In this document: positions 1 to 8,505 of the stretch, in pieces | How positions within the stretch are numbered: position 1 is the stretch's first letter | How the letters are laid out: each line of letters starts with the position of its first letter | NCBI RefSeq assembly: GCF_004421105.1 | Contig: NZ_CP038033.1 | Coordinates: 2,189,659-2,253,658, forward strand | Direction of reading: 5' to 3' | DNA length: 64,000 bases | Origin: Nitrosococcus wardiae | Lineage (GTDB): Bacteria; Pseudomonadota; Gammaproteobacteria; Nitrosococcales; Nitrosococcaceae | The notes under the pieces: generated by a model | The model's database searches: none | What the model saw: the letters and a program-made list of their open reading frames with translations, nothing else | What the model was told of the DNA's origin: nothing | Translations under genes and position numbers: made by a program

Positions 1-664
1 TCATTTCATGGGTGACGATTAACATGGTCATTTCGCTCTCTATTGCAATTTGCCGGAGGACATTGAGCACTTCCCCCACCAACTCAGGGTCTAAAGCCGA
101 GGTGACTTCATCAAAGAGCATGACTTGGGGTCGCAAGGCAAGGGCGCGGGCAATGGCTACTCGTTGCTTCTGGCCTCCAGAAAGTTGAGCCGGATAGTTT
201 TCAACCTTGTCTTCTAAACCTACTAATCTTAGAAGATCAACGGCTCCCTTTTCTGCTTCTTCCCGGGGCATGTGCAGTACATGCACCATCGCCTCAGTAA
301 CATTTCGTAATACGCTCATGTGGGGAAATAAATTAAAGTGTTGAAAGACCATTCCCACCTTTCCCCGTACCTTACGGATATGGTGCCGATCCGCAGGCAC
401 TTCTTGACCACCACGCTGCATCGTCCAAATCGATTCACCGTCGATTTCAACCCGGCCTGAATCAATGTCTTCTAGTGTCATCAAAATCCGTAAAATAGTG
501 GATTTTCCTGAGCCGCTAGGGCCAATCAGGGCAAGCTTCTGGGAAGGGGGAATATCTAAGTCAATCCCCTTTAATACATCAAGTCCATCAAAGGACTTCC
601 GTACCTCACGCATCCGAATAATGGAATGTGTTGAGTCTTCTTTATCAAGATTAGGTTTGAGCAA
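1..664 (-). CDS. ehuA: Ectoine/hydroxyectoine ABC transporter ATP-binding protein EhuA (partial, runs off left edge)
   Basis: Amino-acid-type ABC ATPase that would power uptake of ectoine and hydroxyectoine through EhuC/EhuD. The reverse strand shows Walker [10 protein letters not shown], the signature [15 protein letters not shown], Walker B with DEVTSALDP, and a switch region VTHEM that meets the window edge, so only the C-terminus is missing. It follows ehuD with about a 14-base overlap if translation begins at TTG 664; ATG 613 is the first ATG, but it would cut into the conserved [11 protein letters not shown] start. It is the last visible gene of the ect-ehu run. Family assignment is firm; substrate is inferred from context. 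Confidence 0.88.
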   Translation of the reverse strand, partial: MLKPNLDKEDSTHSIIRMREVRKSFDGLDVLKGIDLDIPPSQKLALIGPSGSGKSTILRILMTLEDIDSGRVEIDGESIWTMQRGGQEVPADRHHIRKVRGKVGMVFQHFNLFPHMSVLRNVTEAMVHVLHMPREEAEKGAVDLLRLVGLEDKVENYPAQLSGGQKQRVAIARALALRPQVMLFDEVTSALDPELVGEVLNVLRQIAIESEMTMLIVTHEM

Positions 665-1304
665 AACGGGCTTCCAATTTTCGTACCAATCGGGAAGATA
701 ACAAACTAATGACTAGAAAAAGCAGACCCACTAGGGTGAGTGGTTCCAAATAGCGGAATGTTTCAGCACCACTAAGCTTAGCAGTCTGCAGTAATTCCAT
801 GACCGTGATAGCTGCTAATAAGGGTGTATCTTTAAACATGGCGATTAGATAATTCCCTAATGCTGGAATGACCGGTGGAATTGCTTGGGGAAGAATGATC
901 GCTTTCCAAGTGTGGAAGCGGCTCATATTTAGAGCCATAGCAGCCTCCCATTGTCCTTTGGGGACACCTTCAATCCCTGCCCGGTAGACCTCTGAAGTGT
1001 AAGTACTATAATGCAAACCAAGCCCTACTACTCCGGTTAAAAAAGGTGAAAGCGTGACACCAAAATCAGGCAGGACAAAAAAAAGAAAATAAAGTTGAAC
1101 TAGGAGGGGAGTGCTGCGTATGAACTCCACTACCCAAGCAGTCATGGTAGCCATAATACGAATGGCAGAGCGCCGCAATATAGCCCAGCCCAGCCCAAGA
1201 ATCAAGGCAGCGGTCATTCCCAAAAAAGTAGCCTGAATAGTTACCCAGAACCCCCTTAATAGATCGGGTAAGATATCCAGTGCATACTGCCAGTCGAATA
1301 CCAT
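651..1304 (-). CDS. ehuD: Ectoine/hydroxyectoine ABC transporter permease EhuD
   Basis: A 217-residue HisM/GlnP-type inner-membrane permease. It has hydrophobic segments throughout and the EAA loop ([21 protein letters not shown]) that docks on the ATPase. The N-terminus [20 protein letters not shown] is typical of EhuD. ATG 1304 lies three bases after the ehuC stop, so the two permeases are almost certainly co-translated and form a heterodimer. Related polar amino-acid permeases cannot be excluded on sequence alone, but the position between ehuB/ehuC and ehuA next to ectD makes the ectoine system the best call. Confidence 0.88.
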   Translation of the reverse strand: MVFDWQYALDILPDLLRGFWVTIQATFLGMTAALILGLGWAILRRSAIRIMATMTAWVVEFIRSTPLLVQLYFLFFVLPDFGVTLSPFLTGVVGLGLHYSTYTSEVYRAGIEGVPKGQWEAAMALNMSRFHTWKAIILPQAIPPVIPALGNYLIAMFKDTPLLAAITVMELLQTAKLSGAETFRYLEPLTLVGLLFLVISLLSSRLVRKLEARFAQT

Positions 1305-1307
1305 TTT

Positions 1308-1952
1308 CTATCGTCCTACAGCAAACTTGCGCTCCAGGCGCCGGATAATAAAAGCGATAATTTGCGCGAGAAGGAAATATAAGACTAAGACTAGTGCAAA
1401 GATCTCCGCCGAGCGGAGAGTCGAAGCACGCAGCATTTGGCCTTGAAAGGTAAGCTCGCTAAGGGTGATCATGGATACCAGTGCTGTGCTTTTCAAAAGC
1501 TCGATTAGCAGGTTTCCAAAAGGAGGAAGCATGGCAGGAACTGCTTGAGGAATAATGATACGCCAAAGGGTCTGCCGAGGGGTAAAATTAAGGGCAACAG
1601 CGGCCTCTCTTTGCTCTTGCGGTACGGCTTGGATTGCTCCTCGAACCACCTCAGCCCCATAAGCGCCAATATTTAAGCCCAGCACCCAAATGCCGGTCGC
1701 CATGGCACTGAGCTCAACACCTAACATGGGGAGAGCAAAGTAGGCCCAAAATAGCTGTACCAGTGCTGAAGTGCCGCGGAAAAGATCAATATAAACAATT
1801 GAGATAACCCGCAAATACCAGTGGCGAGAAAGTTGCGCTAAACCGGCTGTGAAAGCAGCGACTGCGGCTACTATTATCCCACCTACCGTAAGGCCTGCAG
1901 TCACTGCAAGCCCTGATAGTAGGGGGGGCAAGAGGTCAAAGGGAGGCGGCAC
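1308..1952 (-). CDS. ehuC: Ectoine/hydroxyectoine ABC transporter permease EhuC
   Basis: A 214-residue HisM-family permease with several transmembrane segments and the EAA motif (EAAVALNFTPRQTLWRIIIPQ). It is paralogous to the downstream EhuD. The start is GTG at 1952; the gene begins 37 bases after ehuB and ends three bases before ehuD. Together with EhuD it should form the membrane channel of the importer. Confidence 0.87.
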   Translation of the reverse strand: MPPPFDLLPPLLSGLAVTAGLTVGGIIVAAVAAFTAGLAQLSRHWYLRVISIVYIDLFRGTSALVQLFWAYFALPMLGVELSAMATGIWVLGLNIGAYGAEVVRGAIQAVPQEQREAAVALNFTPRQTLWRIIIPQAVPAMLPPFGNLLIELLKSTALVSMITLSELTFQGQMLRASTLRSAEIFALVLVLYFLLAQIIAFIIRRLERKFAVGR

Positions 1953-1989
1953 GGCAAAGCAGCTCTCTTATCAGAGAATAAGATAAGTT

Positions 1990-2898
1990 CTAATCATTGG
2001 GCTGGCATAATTGCGCAGCAGTGATCTCTCCTGGTAAGTCTGCTTCTGTAAATCCAAAGGGTTCTATCAGGGAGAGGTGCTGAGCAGTTCCAATGAATTT
2101 CTCTAAGTGCTTATTGAACTCTGCTAACAACTTCTCATCTTCTTTACGAAATCCAAATGCGCCATAGCCTACTACTGTCTTCCCATCGATAATGGGATCG
2201 TGAAAAGGTTGAGCCCGCTCAATGCGGGTATCGGTTTTTTCAAGCAAGTTATGGACGGTTAGGCTAGTGGCTGCAAAGGCATCTACTCGTTTTGCCTGAA
2301 CAGCGGCTACGGCGCTAGGTGGATCAGGGAGAATAACAATCCGATCATTAGGTATCCCCGTTGAGCGGGCATATTGAAGCTCCACCGCACCGGCCGTAAC
2401 CCCTATACGCGCTGAGGGGTGGCTTGCCACATCGTCGTAGCTATGCAAATTGAGTGGATTACCTGCTTGGACAATAAAAGCTTCTCCAATTCCATAAGTT
2501 GGGTTTGAAAATGCAATTTCCCGGCACCGCTGAGGGGTAATGTACATGCCAGCAGCAATGATATCGAACCGCTTTGCCTTAAGGCCTGGAATTAACGATC
2601 CAAATTCTGTGAGAACGCCTTCAATATTTTTTATCCCCATTTGTTTGAGTATTTTTTTCGCAATTTCTGGGGCTTCGCCGGTCAATTGGCCTGTTTCATT
2701 ATCCATATAGGCATAGGGCGCTTCATTAGCGTAGCCGAGACGAACCACTTTCTCTTGCTGGATACGTTCTAAAGTAGACTTATCGGCCCCGGAGGGACCT
2801 TGAGTCCCCTCACATCCCATGATAAGAATAATCCCGGCAAACATTGCCAGGACGCTAAACAGTTGTACTAAAGTACACTGAGGTTTATTTTTTTTCAT
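1990..2898 (-). CDS. ehuB: Ectoine/hydroxyectoine-binding protein EhuB (predicted lipoprotein)
   Basis: Solute-binding protein of the SBP_bac_3 family that captures ectoine or hydroxyectoine and delivers it to EhuCD. ATG 2898 is preferred over GTG 2913. The N-terminus has a basic stretch, a hydrophobic core and then IILIMGC, a weak lipobox, so it may be membrane anchored, which is less usual for a Gram-negative binding protein. The mature part shows VRLGYANEAPYAYMD, GTLTEFGSLIPGL-type and DIIAAGMYITPQR segments of this family. It starts just after ectD and leads the transporter genes. Confidence 0.87.
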   Translation of the reverse strand: MKKNKPQCTLVQLFSVLAMFAGIILIMGCEGTQGPSGADKSTLERIQQEKVVRLGYANEAPYAYMDNETGQLTGEAPEIAKKILKQMGIKNIEGVLTEFGSLIPGLKAKRFDIIAAGMYITPQRCREIAFSNPTYGIGEAFIVQAGNPLNLHSYDDVASHPSARIGVTAGAVELQYARSTGIPNDRIVILPDPPSAVAAVQAKRVDAFAATSLTVHNLLEKTDTRIERAQPFHDPIIDGKTVVGYGAFGFRKEDEKLLAEFNKHLEKFIGTAQHLSLIEPFGFTEADLPGEITAAQLCQPND

Positions 2899-2926
2899 CG
2901 TCCCTTTGTACACTAAAGTTCGTCAT

Positions 2927-3835
2927 TTAAATAGGTATGAACTCGCGATTTGCAATATATTCTGGGCGCGGTGGTAATCCACAATAGGGCTGCACTAGGG
3001 TATTTTCCATGCTGTTATAGACGAAAAATATGTTGCTCCGTGGCCAGGGCGAAATATTAGAATTGGAACCATGCATAAGGTTACATTCGAAAAACAGGAC
3101 TGAACCTGCGGGGCCACGGGGGGCCACTATTCCACCCCTTTCAACGAGTCTCTCAATATTTTTATTATCAGGCACCCCATATTCTTGTTTTTTCAGCGAA
3201 GATTTATAGTGGTCCTTGGGCGTCTTTCCTGCACAACAGAGGAAATACTGGTGTGATTTAGGGATCAGCATCAAAGGACCATTATAAATATTGTTCTCAG
3301 TCAAGGTTATAGAGCAGCTGATGGCACGCATACGGGGCATCCCGTCTTCCTCGTGCCAAGTTTCGAAATCAGAGTGCCAGTAAAATTCTTTACCCTGGAA
3401 GCCGGGTTTGTAATTAATCCGGGATTGGTGAATGTAAACCCGACTATTCAGTAGCTGCGTGATCATACTAACAATACGCTCATCCTGGGAGAGCTGTTTG
3501 AATAACTCATTGGTGCGATGAATATCGAATATCGATCGCACCTCCTGGCTTTCGGGTTCTAAGATGGTTTGTGGCGCCTCTTTGACAAGAGGCGCACTGG
3601 AAAGCGCATCCAACTCACGGCGGTAGCGCTGTACTTGTTCTTGAGAAAATAAGTTCTCAAAGAAAAGGTACCCATTTTCTTCATAAAAACTTATTTGTTC
3701 TTTATTCAAAGGACCCGAGTCTGAGTGTTGTCCGTAGAATACAGGATCGCAGCGTTCAATGAGACGCGGCGTATCACTGACGCGGGACGGATAAAGATCC
3801 TCATGGGAATCACTTAAAGCTTGATTGTGGCCCAC
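2927..3835 (-). CDS. ectD: Ectoine hydroxylase EctD
   Basis: Non-heme Fe(II), 2-oxoglutarate-dependent dioxygenase that converts ectoine to 5-hydroxyectoine in the cytoplasm. The 302-residue protein has the EctD signature with WHSDFETWHEEDGMPRMR; H154, D156 and H255 (in NLMHGS) are the expected iron ligands. GTG 3835 is chosen because AAGGAGG lies about seven bases upstream. It follows ectB after about 160 bases and is followed at once by ehuB, linking hydroxylation to uptake. The usual ectC gene is not between ectB and ectD. Confidence 0.95.
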   Translation of the reverse strand: MGHNQALSDSHEDLYPSRVSDTPRLIERCDPVFYGQHSDSGPLNKEQISFYEENGYLFFENLFSQEQVQRYRRELDALSSAPLVKEAPQTILEPESQEVRSIFDIHRTNELFKQLSQDERIVSMITQLLNSRVYIHQSRINYKPGFQGKEFYWHSDFETWHEEDGMPRMRAISCSITLTENNIYNGPLMLIPKSHQYFLCCAGKTPKDHYKSSLKKQEYGVPDNKNIERLVERGGIVAPRGPAGSVLFFECNLMHGSNSNISPWPRSNIFFVYNSMENTLVQPYCGLPPRPEYIANREFIPI

Positions 3836-3996
3836 GCAATAACCTCCTTATGCTTTATCAGTTCAACGCGCCTTGAAATCTTAAACTTTGTAATAGGGGA
3901 CATCCTTTGTCGCCATGAATATCTTCGCCTCCTAGTCCAAAATTAATTTACAGATGAAATTCATTTTGGTTTTAGCGAGGAGATGATGATGGATGG

Positions 3997-5331
3997 TTAT
4001 GCTGATTTAAAGCGAACCAAAGTTTCATTATCCTGTGCACCTCCCTGCGTACTTCCCTGGGTATCTCCGGTGCGCATCTCCCGCTTGTGAGCAAGAAGAT
4101 CTCCTATTGATTGATCGATAATAGCCAGTCCTTGACGTAACATCTTTTCATCAATCGTCAGCGAAGGCAAAAATTTCACTACTTGATCTTCGGCGCCAGC
4201 AAGCTCAATGACTACTCCGTTTTCAAAAGCTTTTTTAGAAACCTCACTGGAAAATCCATTACGAGGTAATTCTAAACCCCAGATCATGCCTACACCGCGC
4301 ACCTTCGCGTTAAGTTCAGGGTATTTTTCAGCAATTGAGTTTAGCTCTGTTTCCATGATCTCGCCCTTATACTTGACTGCTTCGGCCAGATCATCGTTAT
4401 CCCAATAAGCAAGAGATTCGGCAGCGGCAACAAACGCCAAATTATTACCACGGAAGGTTCCCGTATGTTCGCCTGGCTGCCATTGATCCAGTTCTGGGCG
4501 CATTAACAGCAATGCCAAGGGAAGCCCACCACCGATAGATTTGGATAGGGTTACCATATCTGGAGTGATACCAGCACGTTCGAAACTAAAGAAAGTGCCG
4601 GTGCGACCATTGCCTACTTGAATGTCATCGATAATAAGAAGAATATCGAACTCGCGGCAAAGTCGTTCTAGTTGCTGTAGCCACTCATTGCTGGCAACGT
4701 TTATTCCTCCTTCTGCTTGAACAGTTTCCAGAATGACGGCTGCCGGAAGATCGACTCCGCTACTGGCATCTTCTAAAAAGCGACGGAAATATTCAATGGT
4801 GTCCACATCTGGCCCAAAGTAGCCATCGAAAGGCATAAAGGCCGAATTATTCCGGATCCCGTAGGACTCATCCCGATAGAAGGTGTTTCCAGTGACGGCA
4901 AGTGACCCCATGGTCAGACCATGGTAGCCGTTAGTGAAGGCGATGACATTTGATCGCCGCTTGATCATACGGGCTAGTTTTAATGCCGTTTCTACGGCGT
5001 TAGTTCCCGTGGGTCCCGTGAACTGTACCTTATATTCGAGGTTGCGGGGAGATAGAATCGTATCATAGAATTTTTGTAAGAATGTTCTCTTGGCCACAGT
5101 CGCTTTATCTAGCCCATGCATAATTCCATCACGCTCTATATATTTTAGTAACGCTTTGGAAATAATGGGGTTATTGTGGCCATAATTTAGCGTACCCGCA
5201 CCGGCAAAAAAATCAATATACTCATTCCCTTGCTCATCATAGAGAAGGGAGCCTTTTGCCGTGTCGAACATGACAGGAAAGGAACGTACATATCCACGAA
5301 CTTCCGATTCTAGTTGTTCAAAAATTCTCAT
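3997..5331 (-). CDS. ectB: L-2,4-diaminobutyrate aminotransferase EctB
   Basis: PLP-dependent class III aminotransferase that makes 2,4-diaminobutyrate from aspartate semialdehyde and glutamate, the first committed step of ectoine synthesis. The 444-residue sequence contains the cofactor-binding IIDDIQVGNGRTG segment (D236) and the Schiff-base lysine in TLSKSIGGG (K264). ATG 5331 lies 97 bases after the ectA stop. The C-terminal tail is rich in Gly, Gln and Thr and looks like a variable extension. Confidence 0.95.
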   Translation of the reverse strand: MRIFEQLESEVRGYVRSFPVMFDTAKGSLLYDEQGNEYIDFFAGAGTLNYGHNNPIISKALLKYIERDGIMHGLDKATVAKRTFLQKFYDTILSPRNLEYKVQFTGPTGTNAVETALKLARMIKRRSNVIAFTNGYHGLTMGSLAVTGNTFYRDESYGIRNNSAFMPFDGYFGPDVDTIEYFRRFLEDASSGVDLPAAVILETVQAEGGINVASNEWLQQLERLCREFDILLIIDDIQVGNGRTGTFFSFERAGITPDMVTLSKSIGGGLPLALLLMRPELDQWQPGEHTGTFRGNNLAFVAAAESLAYWDNDDLAEAVKYKGEIMETELNSIAEKYPELNAKVRGVGMIWGLELPRNGFSSEVSKKAFENGVVIELAGAEDQVVKFLPSLTIDEKMLRQGLAIIDQSIGDLLAHKREMRTGDTQGSTQGGAQDNETLVRFKSA

Positions 5332-5428
5332 AACGCTGTACCTTGCTGATAGTAAATCTTGGTTAATAGTGAATTAAATTAAGCTAAAGATTAAAACTTT
5401 GATGATTAATCAATGATTAAGGGAATAT

Positions 5429-5917
5429 TTACCTGAGATTTTTTACATCAAATGGGCCAAGGCGAAGAAAAGGTTCTGATTCATGATTTCCTGTTGGAAA
5501 TAAGGACTCCTCAAAGCCAGGCATTTCAACCAGTTCAGTGTTTAAGTCTCGGGCCAACGACATAAAAAGCGCGCGCGAGGCGGTGTTGGATGGGCTAACT
5601 GTAGTTTCTAAAAATGACACATTATGGTGTGCGTTGCGCCGTAAAAGCTCCTTGAGTGCAGATAACGCAAGTTTCCGCCCTCGGGCTTGTTCAGCGACAG
5701 CTATTTGCCATATAAATAGCGAATTTTGAGAGGCCGGTAGACGATATCCGGTTACGAAGGCAAGTAACTCATTGTTATCATCAGCAACTAAGCAGGTATC
5801 TGCAAAATGTTTACATAAAATGAGATAACAGTATGTTGAATTTAAGTCGAGTGTGCCGGACTCTTTTACTAGTCTCCAAATCTTGGGCGCATCTTGAATG
5901 CTTGGATGACGAAACAA
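5429..5917 (-). CDS. ectA: L-2,4-diaminobutyrate N-gamma-acetyltransferase EctA
   Basis: GNAT-family enzyme that acetylates 2,4-diaminobutyrate, the second step of ectoine synthesis. The 162-residue protein has the EctA core IWRLVKESGTLDLNS, CKHFADTCLV and the acetyl-CoA-binding region IAVAEQARGRKLA. The start is TTG 5917, supported by AGGAG eight bases upstream; no ATG fits the conserved N-terminus. It is the first gene of the operon and is preceded by two tandem hairpins. Confidence 0.94.
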   Translation of the reverse strand: MFRHPSIQDAPKIWRLVKESGTLDLNSTYCYLILCKHFADTCLVADDNNELLAFVTGYRLPASQNSLFIWQIAVAEQARGRKLALSALKELLRRNAHHNVSFLETTVSPSNTASRALFMSLARDLNTELVEMPGFEESLFPTGNHESEPFLRLGPFDVKNLR

Positions 5918-6517
5918 AGGATAACTCCTTTTCCTAACTCTAAGAGCACTTTCACAAGTGCTGAGATGCTAACTTTCTATTCGTTAGCATCGATATTTAA
6001 GCTATGTAAATATGTATAAGGTATATAGGTTGCGAATTTATGCTTGAGTTTATAACAGGTTAATTTTAATTATCGGTTTAACTTACAATGAGATTTTCAA
6101 TTCAAGGCATCTGTTACTGTAGTCAGGTTGGGTTTTCATACCAACCTCCTTCAGTTATCTGTGACTGATGAAGAAGTTTTTCAGTAGTAATGTTCGGATC
6201 CCGTAAAACTATGGTTTTGAACAAACTACCTCGAAAGGAGATAGACAGCTTTCATAACGTAATTGGCAACATATCATAACGATTCTGATTGCTGACATTC
6301 TTGACGTTATGGCTAAATGGTGAGTGTTATAGTGTATAGGACAAAAGAAAATAGATCAAGTTTGGTTATTGACTAAACTGCATTTAGCAAGTGCATTCAT
6401 GCACCTTACGTTTAGCGTAGGACGGGCTGATAGATGGCGAAAACGCAATTAAAATTAAGGTTTATGGGTACCTCCTTGTACCCTTATGTTACTGCCTCTT
6501 GATAGGAATATGCAATT
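5918..6517. other. Non-coding region between ftsH end and ectA start; ectA promoter/leader expected
   Basis: About 600 AT-rich bases with no convincing gene. ftsH ends at the right side and ectA reads away to the left, so the osmotic control region of the ect operon should be here. Apart from the two hairpins described separately, I could not place a clear -35/-10 pair. Confidence 0.6.
5945..5991 (-). promoter_or_regulatory. Two tandem hairpins in the ectA leader
   Basis: Seen directly: GATGCTAAC and GTTAGCATC form a 9-bp stem with a 9-base loop (5965-5991), followed towards ectA by AGCACTT and AAGTGCT forming a 7-bp stem with a 4-base loop (5945-5962). They lie 28 bases upstream of the TTG start, just before the Shine-Dalgarno sequence. 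They could be a repressor site or an RNA control element; neither has a U-tract typical of a terminator. Confidence 0.55.
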
Positions 6518-8365
6518 TTATGATCCAATGCCGGAACCAATAGCAGGACGTTTTTGTTCTGTTATCATGCGGGTTTTCGGCAGCTCATCTGAGAGCAGAG
6601 TTTCTTTTTCCAAGAGTAACTTTGCGCCATCATCAAGTTGTTGACGATTAGCATTAAGAATTTGCAAGGCTGTTTCCCGTGCCCGCTCGACCAATTCCCG
6701 TACTGCACAGTCAATTTCACGGGCTGTTTCTTCGCTATAGTTGCGTTGGATTGCACCTCTAGAGGTCATCTCACCGAGAAACGGCTGTTGCCGTTCTTCA
6801 TAAGCCACATTCCCTAACTTTTCGTACATGCCGTAGCGAGTAACCATATTGCGGGCAATATCGGTTGCCTTATCCAGGTCATCAGCAGCTCCCGTGGAAA
6901 TATCCTCAAAAAAAAGGATCTCAGCAGCACGACCGCCTAACAGCACGGCCATTTTGTTTTCTAATTCTTGGCGCGTCATCAGATATCGATCTTCCGTAGG
7001 GCGTTGCAAGGTATAACCTAGGGCGCCAATCCCCCGGGGAATGATAGAGATTTTATGTACCGGTTCCATCCCCGGCAGGGAAAGAGCAACTAGGGCATGT
7101 CCCATTTCGTGATAGGCCACACGTTTCCGCTCTTCAGGATTGAGTAAACGGTTCTTCTTTTCCAAACCGGCAATGGTGCGTTCAAAGGCATTGGTAAAGT
7201 CTTCCATAGTGACAGCATGGGCACTGCGACGGGTGGCTAAGATAGCCGCTTCATTGACCAGGTTGGCTAAATCCGCGCCGGAAAATCCTGCCGTCAAAGC
7301 AGCAATCTGTTCAGGGTCCACCTCTTTAGCACAATGAATCTTTTTCATATGCACTTTGAGAATAGCTATTCGTCCAGTTTTGTCCGGCCGGTCTACAAGA
7401 ACTTGGCGGTCAAAACGGCCCGCCCGCAGCAGGGCTGGGTCTAGGATTTCGGGTCGGTTAGTGGCCGCGAGCAGGACAATTCCCTGACGAGGGTCAAAGC
7501 CATCCAACTCGGAGAGCAATTGGTTTAAGGTCTGTTCCTTTTCATCATGGGCTCCAGCGAGGGGGCCGATGTTGCGAGCCCGACCTAAAGCATCCAACTC
7601 ATCAACAAAAATAATACAGGGTGCCGTTTTTCGAGCTTGTTCGAATAAGTCGCGAACCCGGGCCGCCCCCACACCTACGAACATCTCCACGAATTCCGAG
7701 CCATTAATAGAGAAAAAAGGTACTCCTGCTTCTCCGGCCACTGCACGAGCTAATAAGGTCTTGCCTGTCCCGGGAGGACCCACTAAAAGTACGCCCTTGG
7801 GTATTTGTGCCCCGAGTCGTCCGTAGTCCTGCGGTCGTTTAAGGAAGGAGACAACCTCTTTGAGTTCCTCCTTGGCTTCGTCAACGCCGGCCACATCATC
7901 AAAGCTGACTTGGGTATCTTTCTCCACATAAACCTTGGCTTTACTTTTGCCCACGCTCATCAGCCCACCTATGCCCTGTTTTTCAGCAACCCGGCGGAAG
8001 AAGAATACCCATAAGGCAAAGAAAAAAAGGATGGGGATTATCCAAGAAAGCAGCTGAGTGACAAAAGTATTCTCGATGATGCCAGAGAACTTTACCCCAT
8101 ATTGGCCAAGGCGATCCGCCAGTTCTGGGTCAACGCGGGTTGTGGCGAAACGTTCGCGCCCATCTAATGGTGTTTTTAATTTACCTTCCAGGTGTTGTTG
8201 GCCAACGTAGATTTCCTCGATTTGGCCATTCTGGAGTAATTGCTCGAATTGACTATAGGGAATGACCTTGACCTCTTGGCTGGTGCTCCACCAGTGTTGA
8301 AACAGCAACACAAGAAGCACCGCCACCAGTAGGTACCAGAAATTAAACTGGGCCTTTTTCTCCAT
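6518..8365 (-). CDS. ftsH: ATP-dependent zinc metalloprotease FtsH
   Basis: Membrane-anchored AAA+ protease that degrades misfolded or regulatory membrane and cytosolic proteins. The 615 residues contain a transmembrane helix near 10-25, a periplasmic segment, a second helix near 104-124, Walker A GPPGTGKT (196-203), Walker [12 protein letters not shown], the arginine finger region RAGRFDR, and the zinc site HEMGH (419-423) in place of the commoner HEAGH. ATG 8365 has AGAGGT upstream. The neighbours (ect genes, antiporters) are not the rrmJ-ftsH-folP context of the housekeeping copy, so this may be an additional FtsH paralogue (inference). Confidence 0.93.
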   Translation of the reverse strand: MEKKAQFNFWYLLVAVLLVLLFQHWWSTSQEVKVIPYSQFEQLLQNGQIEEIYVGQQHLEGKLKTPLDGRERFATTRVDPELADRLGQYGVKFSGIIENTFVTQLLSWIIPILFFFALWVFFFRRVAEKQGIGGLMSVGKSKAKVYVEKDTQVSFDDVAGVDEAKEELKEVVSFLKRPQDYGRLGAQIPKGVLLVGPPGTGKTLLARAVAGEAGVPFFSINGSEFVEMFVGVGAARVRDLFEQARKTAPCIIFVDELDALGRARNIGPLAGAHDEKEQTLNQLLSELDGFDPRQGIVLLAATNRPEILDPALLRAGRFDRQVLVDRPDKTGRIAILKVHMKKIHCAKEVDPEQIAALTAGFSGADLANLVNEAAILATRRSAHAVTMEDFTNAFERTIAGLEKKNRLLNPEERKRVAYHEMGHALVALSLPGMEPVHKISIIPRGIGALGYTLQRPTEDRYLMTRQELENKMAVLLGGRAAEILFFEDISTGAADDLDKATDIARNMVTRYGMYEKLGNVAYEERQQPFLGEMTSRGAIQRNYSEETAREIDCAVRELVERARETALQILNANRQQLDDGAKLLLEKETLLSDELPKTRMITEQKRPAIGSGIGS

Positions 8366-8505
8366 GATGCCTACCTCTAATTTTTAGCACTCTAACTGTA
8401 GAGCTGTAGAGAAGATTTAGGTTGCGTCGCTGTTTCTTATATAATGCCAACATCTCAAGAGATCAATGCCCCTTAGCAGCGCTATTGAACCATAGCCTAA
8501 TAGCC

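Noticed and set aside
8366-8505. Possible heat-shock (sigma-32-like) promoter before ftsH
   Set aside because: A CTTGAG-type hexamer is present, but no matching -10 element at the proper spacing was found.
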